Shown here: positions 55,777 to 64,000 of the stretch, piece after piece
Numbering within the stretch: the stretch's first letter is position 1
Layout of the letters: every line of letters begins with the position of its first letter
Source: Takakia lepidozioides
Lineage: Eukaryota; Streptophyta; Takakiopsida; Takakiales; Takakiaceae
NCBI GenBank assembly: GCA_030704615.1
Contig: CM060733.1
Coordinates: forward strand, 69,128,001-69,192,000
Length of the DNA stretch: 64,000 nt
Direction of reading: 5' to 3'
The notes under the pieces: model-generated
Databases searched by the model: none
What the model was told of the DNA's origin: nothing
Seen by the model: the letters and a program-made list of their open reading frames with translations, nothing else
Made by a program: the position numbers and the translations under genes

Positions 55777-57087
55777 ATGTTGATTGACATGGCCTCTTGG
55801 AACATTAGGGGCCTTGGGGCGGATAATGCTTCCCCAAAGCATGCATGAGTTAAGAATTTTCTATCCCCTTACCTTCGAAATGAAGCAATTCTCTTCCTAC
55901 AAGAACACAAACTTGATTTAGGGAAAATTGCTTCTCTCTCGGATAATCTCTGGCCACGGGCAAACTCCCTCTGGAAACCAACTTCCGAAGGTTCTAGAGG
56001 AGGCACCGCCATCTTGGTTTCCCCATCCCTCTTTCAATATATAGTCTCGGAAGGCTCATGGGTTCCAGGCAAAGTTCAGTACTGTGCCATAGACCTTCCA
56101 GCCAAAGGTGGCCGGCTGGGGTTAATTAATATTTATGTTCCAAACTCGCCAGCAGGAAGGGCACAGCTCTGGGAATCCATAAATACCAATATGGAACTAA
56201 AACAGGACATAGATTTCTGGGTGCTGGCAGGGGACTTCAATATGGTTGAGTCTCCTACTGACAGACGGGGTCTTGGACAGTTTAACCCAGACGTGGCAGA
56301 GACACAACACTGGCACTCCCTCACCCTCAACCACAATTTGGTGGAAATAGAAGTGGCAAACCGGGGGCCTATGCCCCCCTCTGCTCCAGTCTTCACTTGG
56401 TCAAATAACAGAGCTCTCGTGGATCTCTAGATGGCTAGATTGGACATATACTACGCCTCCTTGGACTGTATCCAATGGTCCCAAAAGCTACCCCAACAGC
56501 CCATCCACCCCGGCTTTGATCATGCCGTCATTGAGGCTTCATTGGATATTCCAAACACTCGCTCAAGGGGCAAGGGTCTTTACAAAATGAATGCCTCTCT
56601 GCTACAGATCCCGGAGTTCACACAAGGCTTGCAGACAGCTTGGTCTCAGGCTGGCACTGTCTCCCAAAACCCATCAGATAAGTACATGGCCAAGCTCAAA
56701 GCAGTGGGGGCAGCCAGTCAGCAAATGAGTAGAGAGATTGCAGCCACTAGAAAAAGGAGGGTAAGGGAACTCATCAAGTGCCTCTCAGTCTGTCAGAGAA
56801 GAATGGAATCTCCTCGTTGTGATCAAGAAACTTACGATACCTACTTGGAAGCAAAACAAAATCTGCAATTCTTCCAAGACCTGCAGGAGCAGAAGCTTAA
56901 GCTGTCAGCAGGTGTAAATTGGTCATCCAAGGGCGAAAAAATGTCCAAGTACTTCTTTACAAAAACTAGGCTGAGAAAGGCAGGGCAGACAATATCTGAA
57001 CTAGCTAACCGGGTGTCGGGGCTGTCATTCACAGACCCCCAAACCCATGGCTACATTCGCTGCCAGCCACTTTCAGACCCTCTTTAA
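55777..57087 (+). pseudogene. LINE ORF2 N-terminal part: APE-type endonuclease
   Basis: ORF2 starts at ATG 55777, overlapping the end of the preceding frame (stop 55785-55787). Motifs in order: MASWNIRGLG, AILFLQEHKLDLG (catalytic Glu), RGGTAILVSPS, LINIYVPNS, WVLAGDFNMVESPTDRRG (DFN), VFTWSNNRALVDL, ARLDIYYASL and GFDHAVIEASLD (the SDH position as FDH). The spacer ends in VNWSSKGEKMSKYFFTKTRL, the usual lead-in to RT. TGA near 55847 and TAG at 56428 interrupt it. Confidence 0.85.
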
Positions 57088-58149
57088 GAGTGACAGGCCT
57101 GTAGCAGCAGCCACACTCAATGCTTGCCTGGCTCACTCCCCACTTCTCATTGCCCCGCCTATGGCCGAGGCATTGGAAGGGCCTCTCTCGGAAGAGGAGC
57201 TTGAACTGGCCCTTTCCAAGCTGAAAGATGGGAAATGTCCAGGAATGGATGGAGTCCCGGTGGAATTTTACAAAAAGCTTTGGCCTGACATATCGCTAGA
57301 TTTTTGGGCCATGGCCAACCACATTTTTTAAGCAAACCAATGTCGGGAAACATGTCACAGGGAGTCATCTCTCTGATTTTCAAAAAGGGAGACAAGACGG
57401 ACTTGAGCAACTATAGGCCCATAACTCTCCTCAATGTTGCATATAAGATTATAGCCAAAAGCCTGGCTCTACATCTTCAGCCTCTTCTTCCTTCAATCAT
57501 TAGACCTAGCCAATCGAGCTTTATTAAGGGGAGATACATCATGGATAATCTTCTTCTTGCTCAAGAGCTTCCCCAGTACGCCCTTCAAACCCAGCAGGCT
57601 ATTGCCCTAATCCTTCTAGACTTTGAGAAAGCATTTGACAGAGTAGAATGGCCTTTCGTGATGGGCACCCTGGCCAAGATTGGTTTGCCTCCCTCCTTTG
57701 GTCAATGGGTGCGCATTTTGCTGAATGGGTCAACCAGCAGGGTAATCATCAACGGTTCAGTGTCAAAGCCATTCAACCTGCATCGATCTGTCCGTCAAGG
57801 CTGCCCCTTGGCTCCTTTCCTCTTCATTATTGCCGCCGACACGCTTGGATACATGCTACAAGCAGACAGGCAGATTCTGGGTCTTAGAATCACAAACTAC
57901 ATAACTAACCAGCCTGCCTACATCAGGGAATCCATGTATGTAGATGACACTTTCCTTATGCTTCAAGCAAGCCAAACCAACCTGGACAGAACTGCAGCAA
58001 CTTTGGAGGCCTTCTGTGAAGCCTCTGGTTTCAAGGTCAACTGGAACAAAACTTGTGTCATCCTCGCTGGAGACGCATCAAAATCCCTTCTGGGACGTGT
58101 GCCCTCTTGGGGCCAGGCCTTGGGCCTCTCATGGCTGCAACCTAGCTAG
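57047..58149 (+). pseudogene. LINE ORF2 reverse transcriptase core
   Basis: 57047-57331 gives LSEEELELALSKLKDGKCPG, MDGVPVEFYKKLWPD (RT motif 0/1). After a frame change, 57355-58149 gives VISLIFKKGDKTDLSNYRPI, LLNVAYKIIAKSLALHL, SQSSFIKGRYIMDNLLLAQE, LILLDFEKAFDRVEW (first catalytic Asp), SVRQGCPLAPFLFIIAADTL and SMYVDDTFLMLQ (YVDD). All catalytic motifs are intact; only frame integrity is lost. Confidence 0.92.
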
Positions 58150-60070
58150 ACGACAACGATTTGCACCCATTCTATCCAAGATCAGAAGAAACCTCACTTT
58201 TTGGGGCTCTAAGTTCCTCTCAATCACAGGTCGGGCACTTGTGGCCAACCATATTCTCTCAGCTGGCCTATGGTTCTACGCAACATTCTGGCACCCTTCC
58301 AAAAGGCAAATCTGTGAATACAAAGCTTTATTGCAAAATTTTGTATGGGGAGCTAGCAAAGCAGGCCAAAAAGTCAGGCCGCAGGTCTCCTGGAGACAGA
58401 TCTGCCAGCCAAAAAAAATGGGAGGACTGGGGGTTCTGGACCCGGAGATCCAAATCACAACACTCCTCGAGAAATGGCTGCCAAGATTCTTAGGCCCAGA
58501 AGGTGGCTGGTGGAAGTTTCTGGTGGTAGAAAATCTGATGATGGCAAGCCCCCTTAAGACCTCTAAATGGCACCCCTCCATTCGCTGGATCACACAAGGA
58601 TTCAAGCACAAAATGGTGGGATCGTCCCTTTGGAACATCATCTGGAAAGCTTGGGCTGCACTCAGACCATTTCTCCGCAAAAAAGAGCCAGAAACTTACA
58701 AGGAAACCCTCCGCCAACACCTATTTATGAACACCAACGTGCCCACACCACCTGAAAAATCGCTGGCAAAAAAGTGGTCTCCCTGGGACAGCAGGGGCAT
58801 CAGACAACTAAAACACATGTGGTCGCCTGCAGGCTTCCTGCATATTGACACAATTAGCCCTATACTGGGGTCAACTAGAGCCAAGGCCGGACTTCAGGCG
58901 GTCATAAATTCTATACCTCAAACCTGGACCCTGTCGCTGCAGGCGGGACCAATGACCCCCTCCACGAACTTCTGGACATTAGGAGTCATAAGCAACGGAC
59001 TCACCATCCTATTGGTGATTTTTGCCACAGACACCCACTTCTCAGGGTTCGCTTACCATATCAACCCCGAAACTCTAGTTTTGATCTTGGTTTCGCAATC
59101 CCAAACCCTCTTCCCTCGTTTCAATCATACCCCGGTGAGAATATGCAATTGGTCACCTAAGTTCAAAGAGTTTGATCCCCAACCACCACTTACCATACCT
59201 GTCCTATCCTGGGTCAATGCCTCCACATTTGTGTGGATCCTAGGAAGACCTCTGGCGGACCTCCAGCTGGACCCCAAAGAATGGGAATGGGCCTTTGGCC
59301 GCGCTGCAACACCCCTTCTTATCTACACCCCCAAGAAGGCTTATAGGGCTCTTAACATACAGCCATCCCTCTCCACTAAGTGGAATAGCAAATGGAGTCA
59401 CTTTGGTTTTTTGAATGAGAACTGGTCAGCAATCTGGTCTTCTATCTGGTTAAAAATTAGGCCGGCCAAGATCTCGGCGTTTTTATGGCAAGTAGCGAAC
59501 AGAGCCCTAAAAGTGGGAGAATGGTTGCAATTCCATGAAGCTCTACTATATCGATGTTGCTCCTCGGGTATCATTGAAACTCATGAGCACTGCCTTCTTG
59601 CCTGTATAGCTCCAGCCAAAATCTGGCCCTTCATCAAGGTCTTCTACAGACATTGGAGCCTCTCGGCCATTGGCCCTCTGGATCTGCTAATTAATTACAA
59701 CAAAACAACCAGGGCTCGATCCTTTCCATGTCCGGTCTTCGAGACTCTTCGCGCATCTACGTTATGGCACTTATGGCGTGCTAGATGTAAAAAGACCTTT
59801 AGCAAGGAGACAATAAGGACTTCCGCTTTGTTGGCAATGGTGTACAAAGACCTTTTAATAGAGTCGAAAAAAGCTTGGGCAAAATGTGTTGCAAACTGTC
59901 ACAGGACCCCCAGGCAGGCACTAGCAATCCATGCAACATTCAGGGCGATGTGGGCCTGCCATGGCATCATTTGTCAAAGCGACGAGCAGGAACACTGTGT
60001 TTGGAACGCTCTCCCCCCTCAGCGCTGGAGAGACCTCAGAGCTCCACTCCACGGCCTCGCCGGAATTTGA
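57944..60070 (+). CDS. LINE ORF2 C-terminal region with zf-RVT domain
   Basis: The real coding in this frame begins at about 58080, where it takes over from the RT frame, and then stays open to 60070. It has FWGSKFLSITGRALVANHIL, LQNFVWGASKAGQKVRPQVS and PKKMGGLGVLDPEIQ, typical post-RT motifs of plant L1. Later come WLKIRPAKISAFLWQVANRA and CCSSGIIETHEHCLLACIAP, the zf-RVT zinc-binding module, then FETLRASTLWHLWRARCKK. About 660 open codons suggest recent activity. A neighbouring frame carries the final SPEFERDVNWKQVK, so the last part is frameshifted. Confidence 0.85.
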   Translation: MTLSLCFKQAKPTWTELQQLWRPSVKPLVSRSTGTKLVSSSLETHQNPFWDVCPLGARPWASHGCNLARRQRFAPILSKIRRNLTFWGSKFLSITGRALVANHILSAGLWFYATFWHPSKRQICEYKALLQNFVWGASKAGQKVRPQVSWRQICQPKKMGGLGVLDPEIQITTLLEKWLPRFLGPEGGWWKFLVVENLMMASPLKTSKWHPSIRWITQGFKHKMVGSSLWNIIWKAWAALRPFLRKKEPETYKETLRQHLFMNTNVPTPPEKSLAKKWSPWDSRGIRQLKHMWSPAGFLHIDTISPILGSTRAKAGLQAVINSIPQTWTLSLQAGPMTPSTNFWTLGVISNGLTILLVIFATDTHFSGFAYHINPETLVLILVSQSQTLFPRFNHTPVRICNWSPKFKEFDPQPPLTIPVLSWVNASTFVWILGRPLADLQLDPKEWEWAFGRAATPLLIYTPKKAYRALNIQPSLSTKWNSKWSHFGFLNENWSAIWSSIWLKIRPAKISAFLWQVANRALKVGEWLQFHEALLYRCCSSGIIETHEHCLLACIAPAKIWPFIKVFYRHWSLSAIGPLDLLINYNKTTRARSFPCPVFETLRASTLWHLWRARCKKTFSKETIRTSALLAMVYKDLLIESKKAWAKCVANCHRTPRQALAIHATFRAMWACHGIICQSDEQEHCVWNALPPQRWRDLRAPLHGLAGI

Positions 60071-60377
60071 GAGAGACGTGAACTGGAAACAAGTCAAGCA
60101 CCCCGCCACTACTTCCAGGCTAAATTTCCGTTAAGCATAGCTGTAGATTAGCTCCTCGGTAATCTCAGCTGCAGGCTTAGACATTTTTTGGAAGTCTCTC
60201 GGACAGGGCTAGGCTGCTTCGAGAGGTCCTCTCTCTATGAGCACACTGCTGCACTTTAGTAGCAGGTATTTGATCATCCTTCACTGACTACAGTGTGTAG
60301 CCCTCATGGTGCAAAAGGGGGTTTTATTTTTTCCCCCACAATTTTGGAATAAATGCAATATTTCTGGGAAAAAAAAA

Positions 60378-61010
60378 TTGGTGGTAGTGTGGTGGCTAGG
60401 TGATATTTTTTTACAGTGACGAGGTCTGAGATTCAATTCGTGGCTGTTGAAGTACATTGGTGCGCACATACAATTAATTAATGTACTTTTTTCATTTCCA
60501 AAATAATTCTAAGTCCAAGATCCTCGCTCCACTCCCCTCTCCCCAGTATCCACTCCTCTGTCCCTTCCTTGTTCCCAGTCCCGCTACCCTATCCCTGTCC
60601 CTTGTCCTTGCTCCCCTGTTTCGGGTCCCCGCTCCTCTCCTCGCCCTATGGAACGCGGCTTGCTCCCCTGTTCCCGCTCCCCGCTCCCCTCCTCGTCCTG
60701 TGGAATGTGGCTTGCTCCTTTGTTCCCCATCTTTGTTCCCCTCCTCGCTCCCCTGTCCCACTATGGGGAGCAGGGATCGGGGAGCAAAATTGGAGAATGT
60801 TTGGGAACATGGTCCTAAAAGTGGGGAGCATGAGGAGGGAACAGGAGGTGTGGAGCACTCCCCACCTTCCGAATGGGGGATGAGATTTGACTGGTAGTTT
60901 GCCGGAGCCTGTCCGAGCCTCCTAGAGCTCCGGCCAGCGGGCCCACCACCTCACACGCTTGCCTCAAACTCGTTGGGGAAGCGTAGTCCTCGCCATTTAA
61001 TATGGAAGAT
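60378..61010 (+). repeat. SINE-like dispersed repeat, uninterrupted copy B
   Basis: It starts right after the LINE A-run with GGTGGTAGTGTGGTGGCTAG (A-box-like), then GGTCTGAGATTCAATTC (B-box-like about 30 nt later). TTCCAAAATAATTCTAAGTC and ATCCTCGCT follow, then a CGCTCCCCTGTTCC short tandem block, GGAGAATGTTTGGGAACATG and the tail with CTCCGGCCAGCGG. It aligns end to end with the two halves of copy A (35890-35741 and 33312-32840, minus). The short ORFs across 60481-60897 come from the repeat. Confidence 0.7.
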
Positions 61011-61324
61011 AATATGAATGAGGTAAGAACTTAACAAAATTCGTGCCATCTGACAGTATTTTCGCCGAATTCCGGCAACCTGGGCTCCTCCGGCAGGGCC
61101 ATTGTCAAATCCTCCCCACCTCCTCTTACATCGGTTTCACTATTAAAGTCTAGTGATGACCAAAGGTCGGAGACTAGTGGTAGCGTAGAGTTGGAATACG
61201 GTGCCGTAGTGCCACATCATCGTCGTCATTTTTTGTTCAAGCTACCCGTGCTATCCGAATTGCCCGAGAAAAAACTTTGAAGTATGGCATGCCGTGATGA
61301 GCACGTTTTCATTTACTAATATAC

Positions 61325-62465
61325 TAGGTAGCCTGTGCCGTTGGCCCAAGTGTCCAGTGTCATCTAAGTCCAAGTGCAATCCCATATGTATCCAAGTGCG
61401 TCTCCTATGTTGAGGCCCATGTGTGAAGAATAATATATCCAAGTACAACCTCTAGGATAGCCTGTGCTGTTGGCCCAAGTGACCAGTGTCATCTAAGTCC
61501 CAGTGCAATCCCCTATGTATTGAAGTGCGTCTCCTATGTCAAGGCCCATGTGTGAAGAATTGAAATCTAAGCCCAAGTGCAATCTCCTATGTATCCAAGT
61601 GCTTCTCACATGTAGAGGCCCAAGTGCGACCTCCAGTGTCCAATGTCATCTAAGTCCAAGTGCAATCCCCTATGCAATCCCCTATGTATCCAAAGACCCC
61701 AATGTTTGGGAGATCTAGGGTAGCCTCTGCCATTGGCCCATGTGTGAAGAATTGAAATCTAAGCCCAAGTGCAATCTCCTATGTATCCATGTGCGTCTCC
61801 CATGTAGAGGCCCAAGTGCGACCTCCAGTGTCCAATGTCACCTAAGTCCAAGTGCAATCCCAAAGCCCACTTTGCTATTTTTGCAATCTCCCATGTCGAG
61901 GCTTCATATATTGATATATCCACTTTGCTATTTTTCGCGAATTTCCAGCGACCAAAAGTACTTGAAATTCCAATTCTCCCACCTGAAGAGCCAATCATTG
62001 CTCCAGGAAAGCCCACTTTGCCATTTTCCCGAATTTCCAGCGCGATTGGCATCTTCCCGCTCACACATCTTTCCGCTGCAATCCCCTATGTACCCAAGTG
62101 CGTCTCCTATGTTACGGCCCAAATGCGACCTCTAGGGTAGTCTGTACTATTGGCCCAAGTGTCCAGTGTTATCTAAGCCCAAGTGTAAGATCTTCTATGT
62201 ATCCCAGTACGTCTCTTACCAAGTGCGACCTCTAGGGTAGCTTGTGCCTTTGGCCATGTGTGAAGAATTGAAATGTAAGACCAAGTGCAATTTCCTATGT
62301 ATCCAAGTGCGTCTCATATGTCGAGGCCCATCTAAGCCCAAGTGCAATCTTCTATTCATGTATCCAAGTGCATCTCCTATGTAGAGGCCCAAGTGTCTAG
62401 TGTCATCTAAGCCCAAGTGCAATATCCTATGTATCCAAGTACGTCTCCCATATCAAGGCCCAATT
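61325..62465. repeat. Satellite array, about 115-bp family
   Basis: CCAAGTGCAATCYCCTATGT, AAGTGCGTCTCCTATGT, CCCAAGTGCGACCTCTAGG and CATGTGTGAAGAATTGAAAT recur many times. The segment at about 61860-62045 contains part of the 17.9-18.35 kb inverted-repeat arm (GCGAATTTCCAGCGACCAAA; GAAAGCCCACTTTGCCATTT). It is the longer of two arrays of this family in the window. Confidence 0.85.
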
Positions 62466-62469
62466 TCCT

Positions 62470-63715
62470 CCCGGGTTGCTCGCGGCTATGGGGCAGCTGC
62501 TTTCAAGCAAATTTAGCCCGCCCAAATCCCAAAACAAAAAAATAACACTCCCCCTCCCCTAGGCCTCCATGACTTGCTTGGGGGGACAAATTAGTACATC
62601 ACGGGCCTGCTGGTGGCCTCCAATCCTAAATCCAGCCTGCTGTCCTCTTTTCCAGAACAGACTATATTCCAAATTAGTAACAAAATCACCAGACTCTATC
62701 TTCAGTGACTTCAAATATAAGCGCTCTCAATTCAAATGGACTTATGGGACCAACCCCTCGTCAATCATAGATTTGAAATAGTGCAACTCCACAATGCATG
62801 CTCCTCCTTTAGAGGGCCTAAATCAGATTTTCAACTTCAAGCTTTTGCTTGGAAAACAAATGAATCAATAGATAAATGGTGAATGGTAAGATAGGGTCAA
62901 CCTTCCAATGTGTGAGTGCTTGGGATGCTCTATCGACTCGTGTAATGGTACTCTACGCGGTCCACTCTTGGGTACTCGTCTCTAGGTCCATACCGGCCCT
63001 CCCTACTCGTCCTCAAGTCGCCTTCTTCCACATGAACTTGCCCTTCTTCCTTCACAAATAAAAATGGCTCAAAGGCCTACAAAGCTAGGACTCACCCTTT
63101 GCTTCTCAAATGAATTCCTAACTAGGGAGCTTCAACCTTCACTCCTAGGCTTCCTCAAGCCACAAACTAGCAAGCATATAAACAACAAAGCAAGAGGAAA
63201 CTATACAAATGAACTAGGTGAAGAACAAGGAAGGCCTTGCTCTTCTTTTATACTGTTTTTTAGCCTAATAAACTAATGAGAAATATTCATTAAACTATTA
63301 TTTCCTTGAAGGATCTAAAATTTAAAATTCAAAATGGATGGAAATTCTTAGAGGCTAATGAAAACTGGTTTTTCATCTGTCCTCATGGATGACCAGTTGG
63401 CGCGAGTTTTCATTTCATCCATCCAGCTCCTCAGGGCGAATTTAGGATTTTCATCCATCCATGAAGCAAAAATTCAATTAATCGGCTCCCGTGAGTGTCG
63501 TTGACTTGATAATTTGGTGCCATCCCTAATCTCCTCCATAAATCACCAAACTTGGTGACAAATTATAAATAAATACCCCGTAGATGTTTGTAAAATCCCA
63601 AAGTGATCGGGGATGAAGAGATTTTTCTATTGCCGGTTTTCGCCGTTTCGCCATTTCGAATCAGAATTGGGAAACGCATCCGAGGCGGTTGCAGCTTTCG
63701 AAGGGCGACCTCGAA
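62470..63715. other. Spacer, nothing recognised
   Basis: Scattered short open frames, no domain evidence. Near 63370-63470 the word CATCCATCCA recurs, but there is no clear array. Confidence 0.4.
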
Positions 63716-63719
63716 CCAG

Positions 63720-63910
63720 CCAGATCCAAGGAGGGAGGGAGACAGAGGAAGAGAGGGGGCAACAAGAAAAAACAAAAAGGTGGGGGGGGGGGGGGAGTGA
63801 CTGAGCAGCTGCTCCCCCCCCTACCTTCCTCTTTTCTTTTTTGTTTCCTGATCTCTCCCTCTCACTCCCTCTCTCTGTCCCTCTCTGTCCCTCTCTCCCT
63901 CTCCCTCTAT
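63720..63910. repeat. Purine tract, poly-G run, GAGCAGCTGCTC, pyrimidine tract
   Basis: GGGAGGGAGACAGAGG-type purines, an A-rich stretch, about 15 G's near 63782-63797, ACTGAGCAGCTGCTCC, then CTCTCTGTCC-type pyrimidines. Order and motifs match 51480-51700, so it is a dispersed module. Flanking purine and pyrimidine tracts are partly complementary. Confidence 0.8.
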
Positions 63911-64000
63911 AACTCTTTGGATTTCATCTAGCCTTAACTTTTTTGATGCTGGTTATTTGGTTTTTCATCCTAATCTCTTTTCTCATCCAAATCTGGATGA

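Larger units (their letters stand above)
55443..60377 (+). mobile_element. Nearly full-length L1-type LINE with A-rich 3' end
   Basis: The element has a short ORF1-like frame, an APE endonuclease, RT, and a long C-terminal zf-RVT region, then a 3' UTR ending GGAATAAATGCAATATTTCT and an A-run at 60369-60377. The 3' end abuts the SINE-like repeat. Its C-terminus is shared with the fragment at 36110-36950. Stops and frameshifts at about 55847, 56428, 57040, 57329 and 58080 make it inactive, but decay is light compared with other elements here. Confidence 0.9.

Overview
The window is nuclear DNA of a green-lineage eukaryote, most likely a streptophyte with a large, transposon-rich genome (a charophyte such as Chara, or a bryophyte or fern, would fit; species not established). 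Evidence: spliceosomal introns with GT..AG borders; a complete plant-type TAF4 gene with an RST domain; a B3 DNA-binding domain; telomere-like CCCTAAA repeats; and plant-style L1, copia, gypsy, hAT, CACTA and probable MULE elements. There are no prokaryotic operons, rRNA, tRNA or CRISPR.

Layout. 0-12.6 kb is the strangest part. It holds exon relics of a permuted SAM-methyltransferase-like protein (1-1728), a ParB-like protein (2505-5875) preceded by 15-residue S-P-E-Y-T-P repeats, and an FCP1/NIF-like phosphatase (8082-11550). All three are broken by in-frame stops or frameshifts. The interval 2.4-12.6 kb carries about 25 copies of a short palindrome (core GGGAGRTCTCCC), several just inside predicted intron donors, plus a seven-copy repeat array in one long intron. 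12.6-18.9 kb is gene-poor: a probable MULE/SWIM relic, telomere-like repeats, a satellite and a 460-bp near-perfect inverted repeat. 18.9-21.7 kb is a hAT transposase relic. 23.3-32.4 kb (minus) is the one clearly intact host gene, TAF4, with 15 in-phase coding exons (1039 codons) and a 5'-truncated LINE lying antisense in one intron.

32.8-36.9 kb is a nested repeat: a tRNA/SINE-like repeat split by a degenerate element that joins a Dam-like methyltransferase region to RNase H and a zinc finger, next to an L1 3' fragment. 37.7-39.5 kb is a gypsy integrase fused to a PHD finger, abutting an unrelated ORF. 41.9-44.6 kb contains unassigned coding-like exons. 44.7-47.0 kb is a copia element with one LTR. 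47.0-48.36 kb looks like a CACTA end inserted into a second copy of the RNase H element (48.36-49.7 kb). 49.8-51.4 kb has a CACTA DUF4218 region followed by a B3 domain. 53.0-54.2 kb is a CACTA TNP2 relic, 54.2-54.8 kb a gypsy gag, and 55.4-60.4 kb a nearly full-length L1-type LINE. 60.4-61.0 kb is the uninterrupted copy of the split SINE-like repeat; 61.3-62.5 kb is satellite.

Apart from TAF4 nothing here looks like an intact functioning gene. The best candidates for something undescribed are the palindrome-studded methyltransferase/ParB/FCP1 locus and the methyltransferase-RNase H retroelement. All family assignments come from reading motifs by eye, without database searches.
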